A stretch of DNA of 51,241 bases from an uncultured Pseudacidovorax sp. (GTDB lineage Bacteria; Pseudomonadota; Gammaproteobacteria; Burkholderiales; Burkholderiaceae_C): NCBI RefSeq assembly GCF_913773995.1, contig NZ_CAJYES010000185.1, positions 1-51,241 of the forward strand. The letters run 5' to 3'. The notes below the pieces were generated by a model. It did not search any database. It was not told the origin of the DNA and saw only the letters and a list, made by a program, of their open reading frames with translations. The number at the start of each line of letters is the position of its first letter. The first letter of the stretch is position 1. Shown piece by piece: positions 32,686 through 41,721 of the stretch. The position numbers and the translations under genes are program-made.

Positions 32686-33906
32686 TCAGCTTGGCCGCAG
32701 GGCCTGGGCACAGGCATGGCCGCTGGCCCAGGCCCACTGGAAGTTGTAGCCGCCCAGCCAGCCGGTCACGTCCACCGTCTCGCCGATGAAGAAGAGGCCG
32801 GGCTGGCGTGTGGCCTCCAGGGTCTGCGAGGAGAGTTCGCGGGTGTCGACGCCGCCGGCCGTGACCTCCGCCTTCTTGTAGCCCTCCGTGCCGTCGGGCA
32901 CCAGCGACCAGCGGCTGACGCGCTCGGCCAGGCGGGCCAGCGACTTGTCAGCCGCTTCGTTGATGGGGCGTTGCAGGCCTGGGTCCTCGCCAGACCATGC
33001 GTCCGCCAGCCGGGAGGGCACCAGCGCTGCCAGTTCGTTGGCCACGCGCTTTCGTGAGTCGCGCTTGGCTTCGGTGAGGCGGGCCTGGACATCGGTGCCG
33101 GGCGCGAAATCCACCGTCAGCGGCGTGCCGGGCTGCCAGTAGCTGGAGATCTGCAGGATGGCCGGGCCCGAGAGCCCGCGGTGGGTGAACAGCAGGTCCT
33201 CGTCGAAGCGCATGCGCGCCTTGCCGCTGCCGGTGCTGATGGCCACCGGCAGCGCGAGTCCTGCCAGTTGCGCATAGGGCGTCCAGGCCTCGCCGCCGAA
33301 GGTCAGCGGCACCAGCGCAGGACGAGGGGCGATGGTCTTCAGGCCGAACTGCGCCGCGATGCGCCAGCCGAAATCGGTGGCGCCGATCTGCGGAATGGCC
33401 AGGCCGCCGGTGGCGATGACGAGCTGCGGCGCCTCCACCGGGCCGCGTGCGGTCTGCAGGCGGTAGCGCTTGGCGTCGGCGTCGAAGGCCACCGACTGCA
33501 CGGCGCAGGGCTGCCAGCGTTCGGCGCGGCCGTCGGCGCATTCGGCCAGCAGCAGGTCGATGATCTGCTGCGAGGGGCCATCGCAGAAGAGCTGGCCCTT
33601 GTGCTTCTCGTGCCAGGCGATGCCGTGGCGGTCCACCAGCGCGATGAAGTCGGCCGGCGTGTAGCGGGCCAGCGCCGAGCGGCAGAAATGCGGGTTCTCG
33701 CCCAGGTAGTGGCGCTGCGGCGCGCGCGGGTCGAGTTCGCGGTTGGTGAAGTTGCAGCGGCCGCCGCCGGAGATGCGGATCTTTTCGGCAATGCGCTCGG
33801 CATGGTCGATCAGCAGCACCCGCAGGCCGCGCTGGCCCGCCTGGGCCGCGCAGAACAGGCCGGCGGCGCCGGCACCAATGACGATGGCGTCGAAGTGGGA
33901 AGACAT
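32686..33906 (-). CDS. BaiN/HI0933 family NAD(P)/FAD-dependent oxidoreductase
   Basis: A 406-residue flavoprotein of the HI0933/YhiN family. N-terminal FAD Rossmann motif [38 protein letters not shown], a later [40 protein letters not shown] and C-terminal [22 protein letters not shown]. The reaction is not established for this branch. The start is ATG 33906, without a Shine-Dalgarno; a -10-like GATACT lies 9 nt upstream. Confidence 0.9.
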
Positions 33907-34069
33907 GGGGTGCGCAGTATCCGTGCCGAGACCACCCCGCTGGCTACGCTGGCTTTTGCGCGCATCAGGCGCGCAAGCCTGGTCCGGCACTGCACGCCGA
34001 AGGGACACCCGGACCGGCCGTCACAGTTGACGTCTGGCGAGGCCAGTCGCCGGGCCGGCCAGCCTCCTT

Positions 34070-34882
34070 TCAGGTCCCGAAGCGCGAGGAGGGCGCGTCG
34101 CCGGCGGCCGCCATTCCATGCAGCACATCCCCCACCACGATGATCGACGGACTGCCCAGGCCGCTCGCCGCGAGCTCGACGACCAGGGTACCCAGCGTGG
34201 CGACGATCCGCCGCTGCTGCGGCAGGCTGGCATGCTGCACCACCGCCACCGGCGTGGCGGCCGGCAGGCCGCCGGCAAGCAGTTGCGCCTGGATGTGGGC
34301 GGCGCCCGCCACACCCATGTAGATGACCAGCGTGAGGCGCGCATTCCGGGCCGTGGCGGCAAGGGCCGCCCAGTCGGTGCTGTCGTGGCGGGCGGCGTCG
34401 GCCGCGCCGGTCTTGGCATGGCCAGTGACGAACACCACGCCCGCCGCATGGTCGCGGTGGGTCAGGGGCACGCCCAGCGCCGTCACGGCGGCCAGGCCGG
34501 CGGTGATGCCGTTGACCACCTCGCAGGCGATGCCGGCCTCGCGCAGGTGCTCGACCTCTTCGCCACCGCGGCCGAAGACGAAGGGGTCGCCGCCCTTCAG
34601 GCGCACCACGGTCTCGCCCTCCTGCACGGCGGCGATCATCAACTTCTCGATGAAGGCTTGCGGCGTGCTCTTGCAGCCGCCGCGCTTGCCCACATGCACG
34701 ATGCGCGCATCGGGCCGGGCCCATTGCAGGATCTCGTCGTTGACCAGGTCGTCCACCAGCAGCACCGTGGCGGCCTGGATGGCCTTGACGGCCTTGAGCG
34801 TGAGCAGTTCCGCATCGCCCGGTCCGGCGCCGACGAGGGTGCAGCGGCCGAGCGGACGCGAAGAGGTCGTGAGGGTGTTCAT
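34070..34882 (-). CDS. cobA: Uroporphyrinogen-III C-methyltransferase
   Basis: A 270-residue SUMT that methylates uroporphyrinogen III to precorrin-2, the entry to siroheme and cobalamin. Motifs: LVGAGPGDAELLTLKAVKAIQAA, VHVGKRGGCKSTPQ, VVRLKGGDPFVFGRGGEEVEHL and GVPLTHRDHA. It is the last gene of the nitrate-assimilation operon, overlapping ybiB by 4 nt (ATGA). In such operons it supplies siroheme for nitrite reductase, although no nitrite reductase gene is present in this window. Confidence 0.94.
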   Translation of the reverse strand: MNTLTTSSRPLGRCTLVGAGPGDAELLTLKAVKAIQAATVLLVDDLVNDEILQWARPDARIVHVGKRGGCKSTPQAFIEKLMIAAVQEGETVVRLKGGDPFVFGRGGEEVEHLREAGIACEVVNGITAGLAAVTALGVPLTHRDHAAGVVFVTGHAKTGAADAARHDSTDWAALAATARNARLTLVIYMGVAGAAHIQAQLLAGGLPAATPVAVVQHASLPQQRRIVATLGTLVVELAASGLGSPSIIVVGDVLHGMAAAGDAPSSRFGT

Positions 34883-35787
34883 GCGTGGGCGGCCAGTTGG
34901 CGGATGTGCGCGACCTGGGCGGCGATCGCATCGGGAAGGGGAAGTTCACCCGCCAGCACGCGACGGGTGTAGGCGGCGGTGGCGACGGCGTCGAGTTCGG
35001 CCGGCAGGCCGGGGATCTCGGCCAGTGTGCCGGGCTGCTGCGTCTGCAGCGCCTGGCGCTGGCCGCGCACGAAGCCTCCGATGTGCAGGGTGCGGCGCGG
35101 ATCCACCACCACCTCGCCTTCGAGGCCGCGCGAGAGCATGGCCGTCATGCCCAGCAACTCGAACAGTTCGGTCATCACCGTGCCGAAGGCCGGGTGGGTG
35201 TAGCTGCCGACCACCACGGCCGGCCCGGCCACCGGCTGCATCAGCTTGACCACGCTGTGGCCCGCGTTGCGCAGGCCGACCACGCGGCGCACTTCCAGCA
35301 GGCGCTTGAGGCCGCCGTGCAGCAGGCCGGTGTCGACCACGGCGATCTGGCCGGCGTCCAGCGGCGTCAGCGTCGTCGCTTCGGCATGGCCCAGTTCGGC
35401 CAGCACCTCGGCGGCCGTGACCCGGCTGCTTTCGGTGCGGCTGCCGTGCACCAGCACCGGCAGGCCTTCGCGGGCCAGCAGCAGCGCCAGCAGGGGCGTG
35501 AGCACCGGCAAACGGCGCGCGCCGTTGTAGCTGGGTAGCACGACCACCGGACCGGCCAGGCTCTGCACGCAGGCCAGCCGCGCATGGGTGGCGTCAAGGA
35601 AGCCGGCCATCTCCTGCGTGGTCTCGCCCTTGACGCGCATGGCCAGGCAGAACGCACCGATCTCCAGGTCGGTGACGCTGCCGTCCAGCACCTGGCCGAA
35701 GAGGTCCGCCGCCTGTTCGCGGGCGAGGGGCTTCGCACCGCGGGCGCCGCGGCCGATGTCCTTGATGTAATGCGCAATGCTTCCCAT
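34879..35787 (-). CDS. ybiB: YbiB/TrpD2 family nucleic acid-binding protein
   Basis: A 302-residue protein with the fold of anthranilate phosphoribosyltransferase: GAKPLAREQAADLFGQVLDGSVTDLEIGAFCLAMRVKGET for the helical N-domain, then LPSYNGARRLPVLTPLLALLLAREGLPVLVHG, and LRNAGHSVVKLMQPV. In E. coli YbiB (TrpD2) binds nucleic acids and lacks TrpD activity. It lies 47 nt after nasA and overlaps cobA, embedded in the nitrate operon. Its role there is unknown. Confidence 0.88.
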   Translation of the reverse strand: MGSIAHYIKDIGRGARGAKPLAREQAADLFGQVLDGSVTDLEIGAFCLAMRVKGETTQEMAGFLDATHARLACVQSLAGPVVVLPSYNGARRLPVLTPLLALLLAREGLPVLVHGSRTESSRVTAAEVLAELGHAEATTLTPLDAGQIAVVDTGLLHGGLKRLLEVRRVVGLRNAGHSVVKLMQPVAGPAVVVGSYTHPAFGTVMTELFELLGMTAMLSRGLEGEVVVDPRRTLHIGGFVRGQRQALQTQQPGTLAEIPGLPAELDAVATAAYTRRVLAGELPLPDAIAAQVAHIRQLAAHA

Positions 35788-35834
35788 GGGTGTCCGGATT
35801 GTCCTGCAGCGCTTATGCCGGAATGCGAGGGCGC

Positions 35835-38672
35835 TTATGCCGCCTGGCGCTGCAGGCGCACCGGCGTCTCGCGCACCATGCGGCGCAGTTCGGGCACGCA
35901 GGAGCCGCAGTTGGTGCCGCAGCGCAGCGCCTGCTGCAGGCTGGACAGCCGCGCGGCCTCGCTGCCCTCGCAGGCGGCCAGATGGCCGGTGATGTCCTGT
36001 TCGGCCACGCCAAAGCAGTTGCACACGGTCTTGCCGCGCGACACCACGGCCACCGGCGGCGTGGACTGGTACGAGAGCAGGCGGCGGCCGAAGTCCTGCG
36101 CCGGCAGGCGGTCCTGGATGAGCGTCTTGAGCCAGCCCTCGGCCCGCGTGTCGCCGGCCAGCAGCACGGCGCGCACGTGCGCCAGCTCGCCATCGCGCTG
36201 CAGCCGCACCGCGCGGCGGTGGCCGCGGGCGGGGTCGGCATAGCGCAGGGCCTGGCCGTCGTCCAGGCCGAGCAGGGTCTCGATGCGGTCGACCAGCGCG
36301 GCGGGCGGTGGCCTGTCGGCTGCGGCGCGCAGCAGCACACCGCCTTCGCTGCCGCCGGCACCTTCGTCGCCGAAGGGCACGCAGCTGACGAAGCGCAGGT
36401 CGCGGGCCGTTTCGCGCAGGGCCTGCCGCACAGCCAAGGCGCGGTCGGCCGGCAGCCAGGCGATGCCCAGCAGCGTCCAGGGCAGGGTCAGGCGGTGGAT
36501 GCGCACGGCCGCGTGCTTGAGTTCGGGCTGCTTGGAGGTGGGGCAGAAGGTGGGCGTCGTCAGGCCGTTGACGCCGGTCATCTTCCGGCCCTGCGGGTCC
36601 AGCCCGCCGAGGAACTCCTCGCCCCAGTGCATCGCGAGGAAGGTCTGCGCCGGCGCCAGCGTGGCATCGGGCTGCACCGGCAGCACCGCGCTGCCGCGGC
36701 GGGAGCTGACCTCGACCAGGTCGCCCGCCGCCAGGCCTTCGCGGGCCATGTCCTGCGGCGCCATCTGCAGCGCCGGTTCGGCCACATGGCCGAACAGCCG
36801 GCCCAGCGTGCCGGTGCGGCTCATGCCGTGCCACTGGTCGCGCAGGCGGCCGGTGTTGAGCGCGTAGGGCCAGTCGGCGTCGCGCGCCTCGGCCAGGGGG
36901 CGCCACGGCTCGGGGCTGAAGCGGGCGCGGCCGTCGGGCGTGGCGAAGACGCCGTCCTGGTACAGGCGCGTCGTGCCGGCCACTTGCCCTTCGGGCATGG
37001 GCCACTGCTGCGGGCCGAGTTCGTCGAGCAGGGCATAGGACAGGCCCGTGATGTCGAGGTCACGGCCACGGGTGGTGGCGCGGTGCTCGTTCCAGACCTG
37101 CTCGGGCGTGCCGTAGGCGGTGAGGGCGGGCATGGCGGGCGCCAGTGCCTGCAGGGCCAGCCGCGACTGCAGCCGCTGGCCGAACTCGGCCGCGATGGCC
37201 CAGTCGTGGCGCGCCTCGCCGGGCGCCGGCACGGCCGGGCGCACGCGGGAGATGCGTCGTTCGCTGTTGGTGACGGTGCCGTCCTTCTCGCCCCAGGTCG
37301 TGGCGGGCAGCAGCAGGTCGGCGAAGGCTGCAGTGGCGGTGGTGGCGAAGGCCTCCTGCAGCACCACGAATTCGCAGCGTTCCAGCGCCCGGCGCACCAG
37401 CGCCTGGTCGGGCAGGGACTGCGCGGGATTGGTGCAGGCGATCCACAGCGCGCGCACCCGGCCTTCGGCCGCGGCGCGGAACATCTCGATGGCGCTCAGG
37501 CCCGGCGTGGCCGGGATCGTCGGAACGCCCCAGAAGGCGGCCACCTCGGCCCGGTGACCGGCATTGGCCATGTCGCGGTGCGCGGGCAGCAGGTTCGACA
37601 GACCACCCACCTCGCGCCCGCCCATGGCGTTGGGCTGGCCGGTCAGTGAGAAGGGGCCGGCACCCGGCTTGCCGATTTGGCCGGTGGCCAGGTGCAGGTT
37701 GATCAGTGCGGCGTTCTTGTCCGTGCCATGCGAGGACTGGTTCAGGCCCATGCAATAGAGGCTGAGCGTGGGTGCGCGATGCGCCACATCGCCGGTGCCG
37801 CCGGTGGCGAACAGGCGCGCTGCCCGAATGATGCTGTCCACGGGCAGGCCGCAGACCTCGCTCACCTGTTCGGGCGTGCAGCCCTGCACCGTCTCGCGCA
37901 GCGCCTCGAAGCCCTGGGTGTGGTCGGCGATGAACGCCTCGTCGGTCCAGCCCTCGCGCAGCATCACATGCAGCAGGCCGTGGAAGAGCATGACGTCGCT
38001 GCCCGGCTGCAGCGGCAGGTGCAGGTCCGCGATCTCGCAGGTGTCGGTGCGGCGCGGGTCGACCGCCACGATCTTCATGGCCGGGTTGGCGCGCTTCGCC
38101 TCCTCGATGCGGCGGAAGAAGATGGGATGGGCCCAGGCCGTGTTGCTGCCGGCGATGAACAGGCAGCCGGCCTCCTTCACGTCGTCGTAGCAGGCCGGCG
38201 GAGCGTCGGCGCCCAGCGTCTTCTTGTAGCCGGCCACGGCGCTGCTCATGCACAGGCGCGAGTTGGTGTCCAGGTTGTTGGTGCCGACGAGGGCCTTGGC
38301 CAGCTTGTTGAAGACGTAGTAGTCCTCGGTGAGCAGCTGTCCCGACAGGTAGAAGCCGACGGCATCGGGGCCGTCTTCGGCGATCACCTGCGCGAAGCGG
38401 TCGGCGGCCAGGTCCAGGGCCGCGTTCCAGCCGATGGCCTCAGACGCCTTGCCGCGCGCCGGGCGCAGCGCCGGTGACAGCAGGCGCGCCTGCTGCGCGA
38501 TGGCGGGCGATGCTGTCAGGTGCAGCGTGCTGCCCTTGGTGCACAGTCGCCCGAAGTTCGCGGGGTGCAACGGGTCGCCGCGCACGCCGGTGATGCGGTC
38601 GCCGTCGGCCTGGATGAGCACACCACAGCCCACGCCGCAGTAGGGGCAGGTGGAGCGTGTCTCCTCAGCCAT
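35835..38672 (-). CDS. nasA: Assimilatory nitrate reductase large subunit with C-terminal [2Fe-2S] domain
   Basis: A 945-residue molybdenum bis-MGD nitrate reductase. The N-terminal [4Fe-4S] ligands are C9, C12, C16 and C44 (CPYCGVGC ... RLCTKG). The molybdopterin domains follow (NTNSRLCMSSAVAGYKKTLG, CMGLNQSSHGTDKN, LTGQPNAMGGREVGG, WGEKDGTVTNSERRISRVR), and the dinucleotide-binding domain runs to about residue 730. The C-terminal 65 residues hold a BFD-like [2Fe-2S] domain with CNC at 884-886 and CGTNCGSC at 918-925. No Tat signal, so cytoplasmic. It overlaps the upstream electron-transfer gene by 8 nt, and ybiB follows. Confidence 0.95.
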   Translation of the reverse strand: MAEETRSTCPYCGVGCGVLIQADGDRITGVRGDPLHPANFGRLCTKGSTLHLTASPAIAQQARLLSPALRPARGKASEAIGWNAALDLAADRFAQVIAEDGPDAVGFYLSGQLLTEDYYVFNKLAKALVGTNNLDTNSRLCMSSAVAGYKKTLGADAPPACYDDVKEAGCLFIAGSNTAWAHPIFFRRIEEAKRANPAMKIVAVDPRRTDTCEIADLHLPLQPGSDVMLFHGLLHVMLREGWTDEAFIADHTQGFEALRETVQGCTPEQVSEVCGLPVDSIIRAARLFATGGTGDVAHRAPTLSLYCMGLNQSSHGTDKNAALINLHLATGQIGKPGAGPFSLTGQPNAMGGREVGGLSNLLPAHRDMANAGHRAEVAAFWGVPTIPATPGLSAIEMFRAAAEGRVRALWIACTNPAQSLPDQALVRRALERCEFVVLQEAFATTATAAFADLLLPATTWGEKDGTVTNSERRISRVRPAVPAPGEARHDWAIAAEFGQRLQSRLALQALAPAMPALTAYGTPEQVWNEHRATTRGRDLDITGLSYALLDELGPQQWPMPEGQVAGTTRLYQDGVFATPDGRARFSPEPWRPLAEARDADWPYALNTGRLRDQWHGMSRTGTLGRLFGHVAEPALQMAPQDMAREGLAAGDLVEVSSRRGSAVLPVQPDATLAPAQTFLAMHWGEEFLGGLDPQGRKMTGVNGLTTPTFCPTSKQPELKHAAVRIHRLTLPWTLLGIAWLPADRALAVRQALRETARDLRFVSCVPFGDEGAGGSEGGVLLRAAADRPPPAALVDRIETLLGLDDGQALRYADPARGHRRAVRLQRDGELAHVRAVLLAGDTRAEGWLKTLIQDRLPAQDFGRRLLSYQSTPPVAVVSRGKTVCNCFGVAEQDITGHLAACEGSEAARLSSLQQALRCGTNCGSCVPELRRMVRETPVRLQRQAA

Positions 38673-39882
38673 GCGCCGGCTCCCCGAAGATCAGCTGCTC
38701 GCGCAGCCCCGCCACGCTGCGGCCTTCGCGCAGCAGGTCCAGGTACCAGCCGCCGCCCTCGGCATCGCCGTAGAGGCAGGCGCCGACCAGCCGCTCGTCC
38801 TTGAGCACCAGCTTGCGGTAGACGCCACTGTGCGGATCGCGCAGCACCAGCTTCTCGGTGCCTTCGCCGCCCATGAAGTCGCCGGCCGACAGCAGCTCTA
38901 CGCCCGTGACCTTGAGCTTGGCCGACACGGTGCTGCCCTCGTAGCGGCCAATGCCCAACTGCGCCAGGTGGTTCGCGGCCACACGGCCCTGCTCGAACAG
39001 CGGCGCCACCAGGCCGTAGGCCACGCCGCGGTGCTGGGCACATTCGCCCACGGCGTAGATGCGGCCGTCGGTCACGGTCTGCAGCGTGTCGCTGACGACG
39101 ACGCCGCGCTCGCAATGCAGGCGCATCTGCTGCGCCAGCGCGATGTGGGGGCGGATGCCGATGGCCATCACCACCAGGTCCGCGGGCAGCTCGCTGCCGT
39201 CCGTTAGGCGCACCGCGCGCACGCGGGCCTGGCCATCGTCCAGCAGCGCTTCGGTCTGCGCGCCGAGGCGGAAGTTCAGGCCTTGTTGTGTTTCCAGCGT
39301 CTCGCGCAGCAGCGTGGCGGCCTCGGCGTCGAGCTGGCGCTCCATCAGCCAGTCGTTGCGGTGCACCACCGTCACGGCCATGCCGCGCCGGCCCAGGCCG
39401 CTGGCGGCTTCCAGGCCCAGCACGCCGCCGCCGATCACCACGGCATGGCGGTGCGTGCGGGCAGCTTCGATCATGGCCTCGGTGTCGGCGATGTCGCGGT
39501 GGGCAAGCACGCCGCGCAGGCCGGCGCCCGGCACGGGCAGCAGCACGGGCCGCGAGCCGGTGGCCAGCAGCAGCCGGTCGTAGGCGGCCTCGGTGCCGTC
39601 GTCGGCGCGCACGATGCGGCGGGCGCGGTCCACCTGCGTGACGGTGCGGCCCGCATGCAGGGTGATGCCCTGCTCGCGGTACCAGTCCCAGTCGTTCAGC
39701 ACGATGTCCTGCAGGCTGCGCTCGCCAGCCAGCACCGGCGACAGCAGAATGCGGTTGTAGTGCGGATGCGGCTCGGCACCGAACACCGTGATGTCGTAGA
39801 GCCCCGGCGCGATGGCCAGCAGCTCCTGCACCGTGCGCATTCCGGCCATGCCGTTGCCGATCACCACCAGTTTCTGCCGCAT
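38665..39882 (-). CDS. FAD/NAD(P)H oxidoreductase, nitrate reductase electron-transfer subunit (NasC type)
   Basis: A 405-residue flavoprotein resembling the N-terminal part of NirB. FAD motif VVIGNGMAGMRTVQELL, PHYNRILLSPVLAGE, the NAD-binding VVIGGGVLGLEAASGLGRRGM and GRIYAVGECAQHRGVAYGLVAPLFEQGRVAANHL are visible, ending in the NirB-type small domain (KLKVTGVELLSAGDF). There are no siroheme or [4Fe-4S] cysteine motifs and no remnant of them downstream, so this is not a nitrite reductase. By analogy with Klebsiella NasC it passes electrons from NADH to NasA. Stop and nasA start overlap by 8 nt. Confidence 0.88.
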   Translation of the reverse strand: MRQKLVVIGNGMAGMRTVQELLAIAPGLYDITVFGAEPHPHYNRILLSPVLAGERSLQDIVLNDWDWYREQGITLHAGRTVTQVDRARRIVRADDGTEAAYDRLLLATGSRPVLLPVPGAGLRGVLAHRDIADTEAMIEAARTHRHAVVIGGGVLGLEAASGLGRRGMAVTVVHRNDWLMERQLDAEAATLLRETLETQQGLNFRLGAQTEALLDDGQARVRAVRLTDGSELPADLVVMAIGIRPHIALAQQMRLHCERGVVVSDTLQTVTDGRIYAVGECAQHRGVAYGLVAPLFEQGRVAANHLAQLGIGRYEGSTVSAKLKVTGVELLSAGDFMGGEGTEKLVLRDPHSGVYRKLVLKDERLVGACLYGDAEGGGWYLDLLREGRSVAGLREQLIFGEPAHG

Positions 39883-39920
39883 CCTTGTCTCCTGCGTGCC
39901 GTGTTCCCGGGTGGCCGCCC

Positions 39921-40757
39921 TCAGGCGGCCTGCTTCTCCACGTGACCCTGCCGGGTGTAGAGAAAGTCGATCACCGCCTTGCGGTAGTGCACGTAGTCGC
40001 GGTCCTCGGCCAGTTCCACGCGATTGCGCGGGCGGGGCAGGTCGACCGCCAGCACCTCGCCGATGGTGGCGGCGGGGCCGTTGGTCATCATCACGATCTT
40101 GTCGGACAGCAGCACCGCTTCGTCCACGTCGTGCGTGACCATGACCACGGTGCTCTGCGTCTTCTGCACGATGGCCAGCAGCTCGTCCTGCAGCTTGGCG
40201 CGGGTCAGGGCGTCGAGCGCGCCGAAGGGCTCGTCCATCAGCAGCACCTTGGGCTCCATGGCCAGAGCGCGGGCGATGCCCACGCGCTGCTTCATGCCGC
40301 CGGAGATCTCGCCGGGGCGCTTGTGGGCGGCATGCCCCAGGCCGACCAGGGCCAGCGCGTCGGTGGTGCGCTGGCGCAACTGCGCCTTGGACTCGCTGCC
40401 GCCGAACACACGCTCCACACCCAGGTAGATGTTCTCGAAGCAGGTCAGCCAGGGCAGCAGCGAATGGTTCTGGAACACCACCGCGCGCTCGGGGCCGGGG
40501 CCGGCGATCTCCTTGTTGGCGCACAGCAGTGCGCCCTGCGTGGGCCGGGTCAGGCCGGCGATCAGGTTCAGCAACGTGCTCTTGCCGCAGCCGGAGTGGC
40601 CGATCAGCGCCACGAACTCGCCCTTGGCGACGGTGAGGTCGATGCCCTGCAGTGCGACGAAGCGGCCCTTGGGCGTCTTGAAGGCCTGCTCGACGCCCTG
40701 GATCTGGATGAACCGGGCGCCTGCAGCGGAGGTGGTGGTGGAAGCGGCGGTGTTCAC
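39921..40757 (-). CDS. nrtD: Nitrate ABC transporter ATP-binding protein
   Basis: A 278-residue ATPase of the nitrate/sulfonate/taurine import group. Walker A GHSGCGKST, Q-loop FQNHSLLPWLTCFENI, signature ISGGMKQR, Walker B VLLMDEPFGALD and H-loop VMVTHDVDEAVLLSDKI. It starts at GTG 40757, overlapping the permease stop (GTGA); longer frames run into the permease gene. It pairs with the permease and the Tat-exported binding protein encoded upstream. Confidence 0.94.
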   Translation of the reverse strand: MNTAASTTTSAAGARFIQIQGVEQAFKTPKGRFVALQGIDLTVAKGEFVALIGHSGCGKSTLLNLIAGLTRPTQGALLCANKEIAGPGPERAVVFQNHSLLPWLTCFENIYLGVERVFGGSESKAQLRQRTTDALALVGLGHAAHKRPGEISGGMKQRVGIARALAMEPKVLLMDEPFGALDALTRAKLQDELLAIVQKTQSTVVMVTHDVDEAVLLSDKIVMMTNGPAATIGEVLAVDLPRPRNRVELAEDRDYVHYRKAVIDFLYTRQGHVEKQAA

Positions 40758-41689
40758 GACTTGACCTCTTCGAAGGTGAATGCGGTGGCGAGCTTGACCA
40801 GGGCGGCTTCGAGCAGCAGGCCCACGATGCCGATCACGAAGATGGCGATGATGATGTTCTTGACGTTGAGGTTGTTCCACTCGTCCCACACCCAGAAGCC
40901 GATGCCCACGCCGCCGGTCAGCATCTCGGCGGCCACGATCACCAGCCAGGCGGTGCCCACGGCCAGGCGCACGCCGGTGAGCATGTAGGGCAGCACGGCC
41001 GGGAACAGGATGCGCGTCAGGATCTTCCATTCCGACAGGTCCAGCACGCGGGCCACGTTCATGTAGTCCTGTGGCACGCGCTGCACGCCCACGGCGGTGT
41101 TGATGACCATCGGCCAGATCGAGCAGATGAAGATGGTCCAGATGGCGGCGGGGTTCGCGCCCTTGAACACCAGCAGGCCGATGGGCAGCCAGGCCAGCGG
41201 TGACACCGGCCGCAGCAGGCTGATCAGCGGGTTGAACATGCGCGCCAGGAAGACCGAGCGGCCGACCGCGAAGCCCGCCGGAATGCCCACCAGTGCCGCC
41301 AGGCCAAAGCCGACCGCCACGCGCTGCAGCGAGGCCAGCACGTTCCAGCCCACGCCCTGGTCATTCGGGCCGTTGCTGTAGAAGGGGTCGGAGAAGACCG
41401 TCACGGCCTGGGCCCAGGTCTCGCGCGGGCCCGGAAAGCTGCCGCCGCTGCGCGCGGCCACGAGCTCCCACACCAGCAGCAGCAGGCCGAAGCCCAGAAG
41501 CGGCGGGACGATGCGCAGCCACAGGCCGCTGAAGTCGCGCGGCGCACGCGGTGCCTTGACCGGCTGTGCAGTGGCCGCTGGCGCTTCGGGCGTGGGCGCC
41601 ACGGCGAGCGGCTTGGCCTGCGCATGCACGGCCGGGATCGGGGCCGCGATGTCGGCCTCGCGCGGAAGATGGAAAACGGCGGCAACCAT
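40754..41689 (-). CDS. nrtB: Nitrate ABC transporter permease
   Basis: A 311-residue inner-membrane permease. A 50-residue cytoplasmic, proline/alanine-rich N-terminus is followed by about six helices (first PPLLGFGLLLLVWELVA) and the EAA-type loop MNVARVLDLSEWKILTRILFPAVLPYMLTGVRLAVGTAWLVIVAAEML. Start ATG 41689 has AGGAG upstream. It overlaps nrtD by 4 nt and follows nrtA by 32 nt. Confidence 0.93.
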   Translation of the reverse strand: MVAAVFHLPREADIAAPIPAVHAQAKPLAVAPTPEAPAATAQPVKAPRAPRDFSGLWLRIVPPLLGFGLLLLVWELVAARSGGSFPGPRETWAQAVTVFSDPFYSNGPNDQGVGWNVLASLQRVAVGFGLAALVGIPAGFAVGRSVFLARMFNPLISLLRPVSPLAWLPIGLLVFKGANPAAIWTIFICSIWPMVINTAVGVQRVPQDYMNVARVLDLSEWKILTRILFPAVLPYMLTGVRLAVGTAWLVIVAAEMLTGGVGIGFWVWDEWNNLNVKNIIIAIFVIGIVGLLLEAALVKLATAFTFEEVKS

Positions 41690-41721
41690 GGTGATGGGCT
41701 CCTGCTGAGTGGCGGCCGGCC

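Noticed and set aside
38665-39882. nirB pseudogene
   Set aside because: The frame is intact, ends cleanly and overlaps nasA by 8 nt, with no downstream remnant of NirB; a stand-alone NasC-type subunit fits better.
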